64,000 nucleotides of DNA from contig CAIJOA010000039.1 of NCBI GenBank assembly GCA_903822185.1, positions 157,417 through 221,416 on the forward strand. Reading direction: 5' to 3'. Positions 25,701 through 33,450 of this stretch are shown here, piece after piece. Position 1 is the first letter of the stretch, and every line of letters starts with the position of its first letter. The notes beneath the pieces were generated by a model. It had not been told where the DNA came from, ran no database searches, and saw nothing but the letters and a program-made list of their open reading frames with translations. This DNA is from an uncultured Rhodospirillales bacterium. Lineage in GTDB: Bacteria; Pseudomonadota; Alphaproteobacteria; ATCC43930; CGMCC-115725. The translations under genes and the position numbers were made by a program.

Positions 25701-25760
25701 AGCATCCTCACTTTGTGTTTGTTATCGCGGCGCCACGAGAAAACAGACTTACTCCGTCAA

Positions 25761-25785
25761 AACGACACAGAACAGGACCAGTTCC
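25761..25785 (-). promoter_or_regulatory. EcfG general stress promoter (sodB)
   Basis: Reverse strand: GGAAC at 25785-25781, a 16-base spacer, CGTT at 25764-25761: perfect match to the EcfG consensus, at a normal distance upstream of sodB. Confidence 0.68.
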
Positions 25786-26282
25786 TGCCGCAATCGTCAT
25801 TTTGGACGGTGAGAAAGCCTTCTCGTCTTCGACTTGAGAGATCGAGCTAGAAGATAATAATGATTCGCAAGTGAACTCGACCCAACCGCACTGGTCGAGA
25901 AAAGGAAAAATGGTCGGCACGTGTGACACGTAACGGCGACACCCTCAATGTACAGCGGGGCGCCTTTATCTGACGCGGTCCCGTCAATCTACACCATCGG
26001 CACTGTCGATGTTGATGTCACATCAACGGTGGCGGGCAGAGCCTGCGCAGGGGCGCAGTTATTTGCTCGTACATGCCAAAACCAGCCCGTGCAAGCTTTT
26101 TGGTTTGGCCGCTCCGGCCCGAAAATGCCTCTTCGCAAATGCGGCAAATGGGTGGCGTGGCGGCGTCGGACCGCCAATGTGAAAACCAGTTTAGTCATTG
26201 TTTTTCTTGAAGGGGTCACGATTTCGCCCCGATCACTTGGGAGAGTTACCGCAGTGCAAAATTAGTTAGAAGGCCGTACCCA
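25786..26282. other. Long intergenic region between sodB and ompA-like gene
   Basis: About 500 bases without a convincing gene; the open frames present have no domain signs and unlike codon use. It must hold the promoter and leader of the OmpA-like gene and contains a 17-base palindrome at 26011-26027. Confidence 0.6.
26011..26027. promoter_or_regulatory. 17-base palindrome upstream of OmpA-like gene
   Basis: GTTGATGT-C-ACATCAAC is a perfect 8-base inverted repeat with a one-base centre. It resembles an FNR box (TTGAT-N4-ATCAA) but has a five-base centre, so a different dimeric regulator is more likely. Confidence 0.4.
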
Positions 26283-27404
26283 ATGTCGTTCAAATCCGCA
26301 CAGAAGGTTCCTCAGGGACGCCGCACCTTTCACACCTCCACCACCCTCGCCGGTGCCGTGATGGTTGCCGCGCTGACGCAGGTCAGCTCCTTTGCGCATG
26401 CCCAAGGTCAGCCGACCACGGGTTGGTACGTGAGTGGTGCCGCCGGCGCCAACCTTGAAGAAGACAACCGTTTCCGCAACGGCGGTGCGAACGCGAACGA
26501 CAGCTACGGCGCCGGTTATGTCGGCACGCTAAATCTCGGTTATGGCTTCGGCAATAACTGGCGTGTCGAAGGCGAGCCGGGCTATCGCAACAATCAGGTC
26601 GATAAGGTCAATGGCGCGAACGGCTCAGGCCGCACCCAGATGGCGACCATGATGTTCAACGCCCTTTATGACTTCAACCAAGTCAAAACCCCGCTACTGC
26701 CACTCACCCCGCATATCGGCGCCGGTGTCGGCTACGCCCATGTGTGGAATCGCTCGACGCAAAACGGCGTTGGTGTTTCGGGTGGTGACGATGTGCCGGC
26801 GTTCCAAGCGATCGCGGGTCTCGATTATTCGATCACCCCGAATGAGAAGGTCGGTCTCGATTACCGCTATCTCGTCGCGCATGACGCGGTCTTCCCGGTC
26901 AATAACGGCCTTCAGACCCGCGCGGGCGATCTGAACAACCATTCGTTCCTGGTGACCTACCGGTTCGAGTTCAACACGCCCTCCGCGCCGCCGCCGGTCG
27001 CGATGCCGGTTGCTGCCGCATCGCCGCCGCCCCGTCCGGCGCCGGTCGCGTCGGTTCCCGAGAACCGTCCTTACGAAGTCTATTTCGACTTCGACAGCGC
27101 GACCCTCACCAGCGACGCGAAAGCGATCGTTCAAGTCGCGGCGCAGAACGCCAAACAGTCACAAGTGACGCGTATCCTCGCGACCGGCCACACCGATACG
27201 GTCGGCACGGGCAGCTACAACATCGCTTTGTCGAAGCGCCGCGCCGCGGCGGTGAAGGCAGAACTCGTGCGTGACGGCATTTCGGCACGCGACATCTCGA
27301 CCAACGGTGTCGGCGAGGAAGGCCTTGCGGTTTCGACCGGTGAAGGGGTGAACGAGCCCCGTAATCGTCGCGTCGAAATCGTGATCCAGACTCCGGGTGC
27401 CTAA
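26283..27404 (+). CDS. OmpA-family outer membrane protein
   Basis: A 373-residue outer membrane protein. A signal peptide with a long n-region ends near FAHAQ; residues about 45 to 228 form an eight-strand OmpA-like barrel with alternating aromatic strands (GWYVSGAAGANL, SFLVTYRFEF). A Pro/Ala-rich linker (residues 230-262) joins an OmpA C-terminal peptidoglycan-binding domain with YFDFDSATLTSDA, ATGHTDTVGTGSYN, LSKRRAAAV and NRRVEIVI. It tethers the outer membrane to the wall. It is monocistronic, followed by a hairpin at 27441-27478. Confidence 0.93.
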   Translation: MSFKSAQKVPQGRRTFHTSTTLAGAVMVAALTQVSSFAHAQGQPTTGWYVSGAAGANLEEDNRFRNGGANANDSYGAGYVGTLNLGYGFGNNWRVEGEPGYRNNQVDKVNGANGSGRTQMATMMFNALYDFNQVKTPLLPLTPHIGAGVGYAHVWNRSTQNGVGVSGGDDVPAFQAIAGLDYSITPNEKVGLDYRYLVAHDAVFPVNNGLQTRAGDLNNHSFLVTYRFEFNTPSAPPPVAMPVAAASPPPRPAPVASVPENRPYEVYFDFDSATLTSDAKAIVQVAAQNAKQSQVTRILATGHTDTVGTGSYNIALSKRRAAAVKAELVRDGISARDISTNGVGEEGLAVSTGEGVNEPRNRRVEIVIQTPGA

Positions 27405-27440
27405 CTTCTACCGCTTAAGAACTTGATCGAACGTTCACTA

Positions 27441-27478
27441 CGCCGCTGTCGTCGATAGCCCATATCTCGACAGCGGCG
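27441..27478 (+). terminator. Hairpin downstream of OmpA-like gene
   Basis: An 11-base perfect stem (CGCCGCTGTCG / CGACAGCGGCG) with a 16-base loop, 37 bases after the stop. No T-run follows, so it may be a Rho-dependent end or mRNA-stabilising hairpin. Confidence 0.5.
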
Positions 27479-27498
27479 GACCGCGGAGGAAGAATTTC

Positions 27499-27792
27499 AT
27501 GCGAACCGTGCTTGTTTCCAATCGCGTTGCCGAACCCACCCGTGGGGGCGCCATGCCAGGCGGTCTCGCGGCGGCTCTTTACGTCGCGACAGCGCAGAAC
27601 GGTGCGACATGGATCGGCAGTAGCGGCAAATACACAAAGACGCCGGAAGCCAATGCGCCGATGACGATCAAACAGGTCGGCGCCGGTCAGTTAGTCACGG
27701 TCGATCTCCCCGCCAACGCCTACAAGAATTTCTATAATCGAACCGTTCCAGAGTTCCCCGTTGGATGTCCTCCCGCCCCCAGGGTCCTATAA
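27499..27792 (+). pseudogene. otsA: 5' remnant of trehalose-6-phosphate synthase (otsA)
   Basis: A 97-codon frame whose first 83 residues match the OtsA N-terminus: TVLVSNRVAEPTRGGAMPGG (start and glucose-6-phosphate loop), GATWIGSSGKYT, and LPANAYKNFYNRTVP, where intact OtsA reads like YDxYYNGFxNxxLWP. After that the similarity ends and a stop comes at 27792, while OtsA is normally about 460-500 residues. The GT-B catalytic and donor-binding regions are absent. A strong ribosome site (GGAGGAAG) and ATG remain intact, so a short peptide could still be made. A deletion fused this fragment to the YjbQ gene. Confidence 0.72.
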
Positions 27793-27799
27793 TGGCCCC

Positions 27800-28219
27800 G
27801 TGCGACAAGCCATCCATCATTTGCATGTCCCGACCGGCGGCCGTGGCTTGATCGATATCACCGCACCCATCCGGCAGTGGGTCGATGCAGGGAACATCGC
27901 GTTGGGCCTCCTGACGGTATTTTGCCGCCATACCTCGGCGTCACTTTTGATCCAAGAAAATGCCGATCCGGACGTCTGCGCCGATCTTGAAACCTATTTC
28001 GAGACGATCGCCCCGGAAGCGCCGGGCCGCTATCGCCACGACACCGAAGGCCTTGACGATATGCCGGCTCACATTCGGACGGCGCTGACACAAACGCAGC
28101 TTTCCATTCCCGTCGAACGGGGAAAGATGGTCCTCGGTACGTGGCAGGGAATTTATCTATTCGAACACCGCCAGGCCGGTTCGCGGCGCGATATCGTTCT
28201 CCATCTGATCGGCGAATAG
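27800..28219 (+). CDS. YjbQ/UPF0047 family protein (secondary thiamine-phosphate synthase type)
   Basis: A 139-residue YjbQ-family protein from GTG 27800, matching the usual length of about 138; a TTG at 27761 adds 13 residues unlike the family. Conserved features are LLTVFCRHTSASLLIQENAD, RYRHDTEGLDDMPAHIRTAL and MVLGTWQGIYLFEHR. Members can form thiamine phosphate in vitro, though the physiological role is unsure. The three conserved His residues could bind metal. It overlaps nothing but begins eight bases after the otsA remnant stop. Confidence 0.88.
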   Translation: MRQAIHHLHVPTGGRGLIDITAPIRQWVDAGNIALGLLTVFCRHTSASLLIQENADPDVCADLETYFETIAPEAPGRYRHDTEGLDDMPAHIRTALTQTQLSIPVERGKMVLGTWQGIYLFEHRQAGSRRDIVLHLIGE

Positions 28220-28272
28220 GCCCGACGGGCAAAATTCCGCTATAAGACCGGCGTCATCACGGGGAGGCTGAC

Positions 28273-29070
28273 ATGCAGGCCAATAACGGCGACTGGGTTT
28301 CCATTCCCACCGCGCACGGCACAATCCGCGGCTATAGGGTGAAGCCGTCCGGGCCGCCGCCCTGGCCTGCTTTGCTGATCATTCATGCGGTCATGGGCGT
28401 CGATGCCTATATCGAAAACCTCACGGCCCAGTTCGCCGCCGAGGGCTATCTCGCCTTGACGCCCGACATCTACACGAACGATCCTGGCTATAAGCAACAC
28501 GAGCCGCTGCATATCGAGATGGCGGCGCATCTCGGCACAGATCGCGCCAAGCAGAAAGAACAGCTGGACCAGGATTTCGATGACGTGCTGCGCCCCAAAA
28601 TCTCGGCGGCGCGCGACTGGATCAATAACCGCCCGACGACAAGCTATATCGATCTGATCTCCGCGACGTTCGACTATCTGCATGCGCGTGACGACGTGCG
28701 TGCCATCGGGACGATGGGATTCTGCATGGGGGGAAGATTGGTCGGCGAGTTGGCCGTCACCGGCGCCGATTTGGCCGCCGGCGTGATCTATTACGGCGGC
28801 CCGCCGAAACTCGAAGAAATACCCAACGTGCGGTGCCCCCTCGAAGGCCATTACGCCAGCCACGATCCCGGCATCACCAAACGCATCCCCGCCCTTGCCG
28901 AGGCGATGAAGGCGGCGGGAAAAGATTTCACCTATTACATCTATGAAGCGTCACACGGCTTCAGCTTATCGCCGCACACGCCATCGCATGACGAAGCCGC
29001 GACGAAGCTCTCGATGGGCCGCGTGAGAGCCTTTCTGGAAAAGCATCTGAGACACGCGACCTTTCGATAG
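28273..29070 (+). CDS. Dienelactone hydrolase family protein
   Basis: A 265-residue alpha/beta hydrolase. The nucleophile is the Cys in TMGFCMGGRLVG, the Asp is in YASHDPGITK and the His in EASHGFSLSP, giving the Cys-Asp-His triad of dienelactone hydrolases. Substrate unknown; distinct from the copy at 1569. GGGGAGG precedes ATG 28273. It stands alone on the forward strand next to, and convergent with, the DUF2177 end of the stress-lipid operon, and no ECF promoter motif is seen before it. Confidence 0.86.
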   Translation: MQANNGDWVSIPTAHGTIRGYRVKPSGPPPWPALLIIHAVMGVDAYIENLTAQFAAEGYLALTPDIYTNDPGYKQHEPLHIEMAAHLGTDRAKQKEQLDQDFDDVLRPKISAARDWINNRPTTSYIDLISATFDYLHARDDVRAIGTMGFCMGGRLVGELAVTGADLAAGVIYYGGPPKLEEIPNVRCPLEGHYASHDPGITKRIPALAEAMKAAGKDFTYYIYEASHGFSLSPHTPSHDEAATKLSMGRVRAFLEKHLRHATFR

Positions 29071-29072
29071 GC

Positions 29073-29474
29073 TTAGCCGAAACGCTGCGCCGCCCAATAG
29101 GCGGCGGCGGACGCTGTGCCAGTAAGGAACGTTCCCCATGCCATATCGACGACCGTGACGGCACTCGACCAATCGCGCAAGGTCGCGTGATTGGTGAGAT
29201 CGTACGTCGCATAGGCGACGAACCCGAGGATAGCGCCGGATACGGCGGCGACGGTCCAGGTCTCACCCCGCAGCGCCGGTCCGACCGCCAGAGCGACAAC
29301 CCCGGCACCGTAGAGCAAATAGAATGCAACCGCCGGAATGAGATTAGGCTTTTCCAACAGCAATTCGCCCAAGCGCGGCCGATAGAAACTGCGGACCATC
29401 AAGGTCAGCCAGGTGCCGTCGAGCACCAGCATCACAAGCAGGACGGCGATATAAGCGATCAGATAACGGCGCAT
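29073..29474 (-). CDS. DUF2177 family membrane protein
   Basis: A 133-residue protein with four predicted membrane helices (for example YLIAYIAVLLVMLVLDGTWL at the start, then LIPAVAFYLLYGAGVVALAV). The pattern LDGTWLTLMVRSFYRPRLGE and YATYDLTNHATLRDW are hallmark DUF2177 segments. Function unknown, but the family is often found in sigma factor/ChrR-type photooxidative stress clusters. It starts 8 bases after the methyltransferase stop and ends the operon DUF1295-methyltransferase-DUF2177. The start is at 29474; longer frames are antisense. Confidence 0.85.
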   Translation of the reverse strand: MRRYLIAYIAVLLVMLVLDGTWLTLMVRSFYRPRLGELLLEKPNLIPAVAFYLLYGAGVVALAVGPALRGETWTVAAVSGAILGFVAYATYDLTNHATLRDWSSAVTVVDMAWGTFLTGTASAAAYWAAQRFG

Positions 29475-29482
29475 GATTTTCC

Positions 29483-30517
29483 TTAAACCGACCGGGCTGG
29501 CCGCAAACGATAGTGGCTGACGGCCCAAAGGTCGCCGTTTTGATGACCGAACAGTCCTGCCGTCGCCAGGAAGAAAATCCGCCAGCGGCGGCGCCACAAG
29601 CTGGCATTGTCTCCATAGACGTCGCGCAGGATCGGCATCAACTCGTCGATATTGCGATCATAGTTCGCCAACCAGTCGAGTGCGGTCTTGGCGTAATGAG
29701 AGCCGTTCCAACGCCATTCTTGTTCGAGCGTAAAGAACGAATCGAAATGCCGGATCATGCGATGGCTCGGCATGATCCCGCCAGTGAAGAAATGCTGTGC
29801 GATCCAATCGTTAGGATCATCATGATTGAAGCGATAGGGAACATCGCGGTGGCTGAAGACGTGGAGGAACAACCGACCGTCGGGGGTGAGCCACGTCCGC
29901 ACACGGGCCAGCAGTCGCTCCCAATTCGCCATATGCTCGAACATTTCGACCGATACGATTCGATCGAACTGCGCGCCCGGCTCGAAGATGTTCATGTCGG
30001 CGGTCACGACCGTGAGGTTGCCGATGCCCTGATCGCGCGCGACGCTTTCGATATAAGCCCGTTGTGGTTGGGAGTTCGAAACCGCCACGATCTGAGCGCG
30101 GGGATAATGCCGGGCCATCCAAAGGGATAGTGATCCCCAGCCGCAGCCGAGTTCGAGGATGTGCTGACCATCGGCCAGTTCGGCGTGCGCTGCGGTTTCG
30201 GACAACGCCCGTTCCTCGGCCGCCGCAAGGGTGTCGGGTCGTTGGTCATAGAGACAGCAGGAATATTTGCGTTGTGGGCCGAGTATCCGTGCAAAGAATT
30301 CCGGCGGCAGTTCGTAATGCTGTTCGTTCGCGGATGATGCGAATTCGGCGATGGGATGATCGACCATATCGCGTACGAACATTTCTTCGCTGCCCTCAGG
30401 ATGAACCGCGAGCTGCATCGCGCTGCGCGCAACGATACGGTCGATCCCCAGTCGCATCAGCCCGACAGGCAACGGTGCAATCTCGGCGATGCGATTGATG
30501 CTGGCGATGAAATTCAT
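29483..30517 (-). CDS. Cyclopropane-fatty-acid-synthase-type SAM methyltransferase (short form)
   Basis: A 344-residue SAM-dependent methyltransferase of the CFA/mycolic-acid-synthase family without the usual N-terminal lipid-binding domain. SAM motif I is ILELGCGWGSLSLWMARHYP; later QHYELPPEFFARILG, SVEMFEHMANWERL and FSHRDVPYRFNHDDPNDWIA are seen. It methylates a phospholipid acyl double bond, giving a cyclopropane or a methylated chain. The start overlaps the DUF1295 stop (ATGA, 30514-30517). It is distinct from the full-length Cfa at 33447, so the island has two such enzymes. Confidence 0.88.
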   Translation of the reverse strand: MNFIASINRIAEIAPLPVGLMRLGIDRIVARSAMQLAVHPEGSEEMFVRDMVDHPIAEFASSANEQHYELPPEFFARILGPQRKYSCCLYDQRPDTLAAAEERALSETAAHAELADGQHILELGCGWGSLSLWMARHYPRAQIVAVSNSQPQRAYIESVARDQGIGNLTVVTADMNIFEPGAQFDRIVSVEMFEHMANWERLLARVRTWLTPDGRLFLHVFSHRDVPYRFNHDDPNDWIAQHFFTGGIMPSHRMIRHFDSFFTLEQEWRWNGSHYAKTALDWLANYDRNIDELMPILRDVYGDNASLWRRRWRIFFLATAGLFGHQNGDLWAVSHYRLRPARSV

Positions 30518-31335
30518 GAAGTATGTTCCTCGAGCAAATGCTGCGGGCCTGGGAAAAAAGCATTGGTGCGTTTCTGATAAGCGCGATAGGCATCGCCGCG
30601 TGAGCGCAACAGATGTTCCTCCAACGGAGGAACGCCGGAGACATGCGCGAGCAGGTAGTAGGAAAAGCAAGGGCCGAGCAGCGAAAGCCATCCCCACGGA
30701 TAATGCCCGTCGAGATTGATCGCGAAACACGGATAGGCCAGCCACACCAGCCATTCGAAAAAATAGTTGGGATGCCGCGACCAGGCCCAGAGACCATCCA
30801 TGCAGATACCGCCGCGCCGATCGCTATCGGCGGCAAAGCGGCGAAGTTGCGAATCCGCGACGCTTTCCCCACCGAGGCCGACGAAGAAAATGATCAGGCC
30901 AAGGAAATCTTGCGCCCGCAGACCCGGCGCCGGATTGAGCGCCGACACCAGCACCGTCAATGCCAGGATGAGGCCGCAGACGGCCTGAATTTCCATGAAG
31001 GCGAAAAAGCGGATCGGGAATGCGTCCCCCCACCGGCCCCGCAGCGCGGTGTAGCGCGCGTCCTCGTGGCCTTTCGATACCCGCATCGCGATATGGAGCG
31101 ATAGCCGCCCCGCCCAGAGCATGACGACGCCGGCGAGAACGATCTGACGCGGTGTCGGAACCAAACTGGAGAATACCGCGGGACAAATGGCAAAGGCGAT
31201 TCCGGCAAGCCCCGTCCCGATGGTCCAAAAGACGTCGGCCCAGCCCGCATTGCCGGTGGCACGCTCCACCGCCCAGGCAATCGCCATGACGATCGCGAGG
31301 CCCAGCGCCGCAAGGAGAATTAACGTGGTGATCAT
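30514..31335 (-). CDS. DUF1295 membrane protein (steroid 5-alpha-reductase-like fold)
   Basis: A 273-residue membrane protein with about six helices. GLWAWSRHPNYFFEWLVWLA is the signature shared by DUF1295, isoprenylcysteine methyltransferases and steroid 5-alpha reductases, whose members bind SAM or NADPH and act on membrane lipids. LRGRWGDAFPIRFFAFMEIQ is also typical. A plausible role is reduction or methylation of a lipid intermediate. It leads the operon with the short CFA-type methyltransferase and has an RpoE-type promoter 20 bases upstream. Confidence 0.85.
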   Translation of the reverse strand: MITTLILLAALGLAIVMAIAWAVERATGNAGWADVFWTIGTGLAGIAFAICPAVFSSLVPTPRQIVLAGVVMLWAGRLSLHIAMRVSKGHEDARYTALRGRWGDAFPIRFFAFMEIQAVCGLILALTVLVSALNPAPGLRAQDFLGLIIFFVGLGGESVADSQLRRFAADSDRRGGICMDGLWAWSRHPNYFFEWLVWLAYPCFAINLDGHYPWGWLSLLGPCFSYYLLAHVSGVPPLEEHLLRSRGDAYRAYQKRTNAFFPGPQHLLEEHTS

Positions 31336-31354
31336 CAGGCCGGCCTCCGCAGAT

Positions 31355-31383
31355 TAATACGCAAGCCCCGCGCGGACGGATCA
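31355..31383 (-). promoter_or_regulatory. RpoE (ChrR-controlled ECF) promoter for DUF1295 operon
   Basis: Reverse strand: TGATCC at 31383-31378, an 18-base spacer, TATTA at 31359-31355. The Rhodobacter RpoE consensus is TGATCC-N18-TAAGA. It ends 19 bases before ATG 31335. Confidence 0.7.
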
Positions 31384-31393
31384 TTCCCCTGAC

Positions 31394-31422
31394 TGATCCA
31401 GTCCCGATTTTCTGCCGTATCG
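31394..31422 (+). promoter_or_regulatory. RpoE (ChrR-controlled ECF) promoter for DUF6134 gene
   Basis: Forward strand: TGATCC at 31394-31399, an 18-base spacer, TATCG at 31418-31422. It is divergent from the site at 31355-31383, the two -35 elements being 10 bases apart, and ends 16 bases before ATG 31439. Confidence 0.65.
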
Positions 31423-31438
31423 CCTTTGAGGTAACGCG

Positions 31439-32125
31439 ATGCAAACACGCAAATTGCTATTCGGCGCGGCTTTCATCGCTTTTGGCTTGGGCGCCATTGG
31501 GACGGCCGATGCGGCGATCGATCCGATCCGGCTCTATGGCGATTCGGTTGTTTTCGACGTTGTGCGCAATGGCGACACGATCGGCAGTCAAGAAGTCGCC
31601 TTTCAGGCGGACGGCGACAATATCCGGGTGACCGAGACCTCCGATATCGAAGTAAAAATCCTCTTCGTGCCGGTCTATCATTTTCACTATCACGGCATCG
31701 CGATCTGGCATGACGGCGCCCTGCTCGATCTTCAGGCGAAGATCGACGATGGCGGTAAGGCCGCCACGGTGACGGCGAAACGGATCGACGATCATCTCGC
31801 CGTCAAAGGGCCGAAGGGCGCTTTCAACGCCGCGACCGATCTCGTCCCGGTGACGCATTGGGACAAAGAGACGCTGAAACGCACGACCTTGCTGAACAGC
31901 ATCGAAGGCAAGATCGAGCATGTCGAAGTCACCGATGAAGGCCCCGACACGGTCAAGACCATCGACGGCACGCGCGCGGCCCATCGCTTCGTCTATCGCG
32001 GCGATATTAAGCTGACGGCCTGGTACGATTCCGAAGACCGATGGGTCGGGCTGAGTTTAAAAGGCAAAGACGGATCGACGATCGATTATGTCTGCCGTCG
32101 TTGCGGTCCATCACCCGCCAAGTGA
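31439..32125 (+). CDS. DUF6134 family exported protein
   Basis: A 228-residue secreted protein. A signal peptide (KLLFGAAFIAFGLGAIGTAD, cleaved near ADAAID) is followed by a beta-rich domain with FDVVRNGDTIGSQEVAFQ, VPVYHFHYHGIAIW and the C-terminal TIDYVCRRCGP, a Cys pair that may form a disulfide or bind metal. The family is of unknown function; periplasmic carriers of lipids have a similar all-beta build. It is divergent from the DUF1295 operon and its 3' end overlaps the convergent MFS gene by 40 bases. Confidence 0.82.
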   Translation: MQTRKLLFGAAFIAFGLGAIGTADAAIDPIRLYGDSVVFDVVRNGDTIGSQEVAFQADGDNIRVTETSDIEVKILFVPVYHFHYHGIAIWHDGALLDLQAKIDDGGKAATVTAKRIDDHLAVKGPKGAFNAATDLVPVTHWDKETLKRTTLLNSIEGKIEHVEVTDEGPDTVKTIDGTRAAHRFVYRGDIKLTAWYDSEDRWVGLSLKGKDGSTIDYVCRRCGPSPAK

Positions 32126-33450
32126 GCCCGGCGATCGAGGCGGCGGCGGATTGCCGTTTGGCGCCGCTCGCCGATCGGAAAATTCCACATCAACGCGATC
32201 ACGATCAGCTTGAAGATCACGGGCACCCCGCCGTAAGCAAACGCGACGGCATTCAAGGCAAGATCGCTATTCGGCCCCACTGCGTTGAAGCCGAGATACG
32301 CCAGCGCCGGGAAGGCAACACCAACAGCGATGGCCAGCGATAGCTTCGTCGCCATACCCCAGAGTGCGAAGAACAAGCCGGCGCGACGCTGTCCCGATTT
32401 CCATTCGTCGTAATCGACCACATCGGCTTGGATCGCCGGAGGCAGCGCCAGATCAGCGCCGACGGCCGCGCCGCAAATCACGCAGATAACGCCGAAGAGA
32501 TATATTTGCCCCTCGCCGAGAAACGGCACCCAGGCGAAGGTGAGGCACGCGATCGCCATCGCCCCGCACCAGGCGCGATGCTTGCCGTAACGGCTCAGCC
32601 ACACCCACAAGGGCACCGCAGCAACGGCCGAGGCAAAATAAATCAAAATCAAAGCGGCGCTGGCGACTTGCCCCGCCTTCAAACGCTGATCGAGATACAG
32701 CGGCAGGAGCGATGCGCTGAGACCCGCTGAAAGCCCGTTGATAGACCAGGCCGTCAATAATCTAAGACACGGTCCTTCCGTAAACAGCGACCGTATTCCA
32801 TCAAGCAAAGCGGGCTTTGGTCTCGCCGATACTTCGATCGTCCGCTCCGGCACGCGCCATAGAGCGAGCGCGATGGTAATCGCACCGACGACGACGGCAC
32901 AGAGTGCGACCGCAAACATTCCCTCGCGATCGCCGCCGCCACGGGCCGAGACGATCAACGGGACCGTGCCGGCCAAAAGTATGCCGACGATCGATGTTCC
33001 CTCGCGGACGCCGGTGATGCGAGTGCGTTCGTGATAATTTTCGGAGAGTTCAGCGCCCCAGGCAGTGTAGGCGACGCTGACCATGCTCCAGCCGAGATAG
33101 AGCATGGCGCTCCAGATCAGCAGATAGAGCGCACCGGGATGCTCCGGCGGATTGAACAGACGCAGCATGCCGATGCCCGCCACCAATCCGCCGACGAGCA
33201 TCCAAGGTTTGCGTCGTCCGAACCGCGTCTGCCAGCGATCGCTGAACACACCGATCGCCGGATCGCTGATGACGTCAAAGATGCGCGATATCAGAAGCGC
33301 CGCGCCGGTGGCAGATAATCCGAGCCCCACCGTCTTGGCATAAAAGGTCGGCAGCAGGACGAAAGCGGGGATGGTCGGGAGCGCGAGAGGAAGAGCGGGC
33401 GCGGCGTAGAACAGAAGAGTCGTAAGATTCAGCCTGCCCGCTCGGCTCAT
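32086..33450 (-). CDS. GPH-family (sugar/cation symporter) MFS transporter
   Basis: A 454-residue transporter of the glycoside-pentoside-hexuronide:cation symporter (MelB) family with 12 membrane segments. Typical blocks are LLISRIFDVISDPAIGVFSD, TRFGRRKPWMLVGGL and VVDYDEWKSGQRRAGLFFAL. A GPH member is a standing part of RpoE/ChrR stress operons in other proteobacteria, where lipid or peroxide transport rather than sugar uptake is suspected. The start overlaps the cfa stop (ATGA, 33447-33450); it is the last gene of the FAD oxidase-DUF1365-cfa-MFS operon. Confidence 0.88.
   Translation of the reverse strand: MSRAGRLNLTTLLFYAAPALPLALPTIPAFVLLPTFYAKTVGLGLSATGAALLISRIFDVISDPAIGVFSDRWQTRFGRRKPWMLVGGLVAGIGMLRLFNPPEHPGALYLLIWSAMLYLGWSMVSVAYTAWGAELSENYHERTRITGVREGTSIVGILLAGTVPLIVSARGGGDREGMFAVALCAVVVGAITIALALWRVPERTIEVSARPKPALLDGIRSLFTEGPCLRLLTAWSINGLSAGLSASLLPLYLDQRLKAGQVASAALILIYFASAVAAVPLWVWLSRYGKHRAWCGAMAIACLTFAWVPFLGEGQIYLFGVICVICGAAVGADLALPPAIQADVVDYDEWKSGQRRAGLFFALWGMATKLSLAIAVGVAFPALAYLGFNAVGPNSDLALNAVAFAYGGVPVIFKLIVIALMWNFPIGERRQTAIRRRLDRRAHLAGDGPQRRQT

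Noticed and set aside
25948..26265. 105-codon forward ORF in the sodB-ompA gap
   Set aside because: No ribosome site, no domain signs, and it contains the 17-base palindrome and probable ompA promoter region.
27788..27793. TATAAT sequence just before the YjbQ start
   Set aside because: No -35 element at the right distance and too close to the GTG start to be useful as a promoter.
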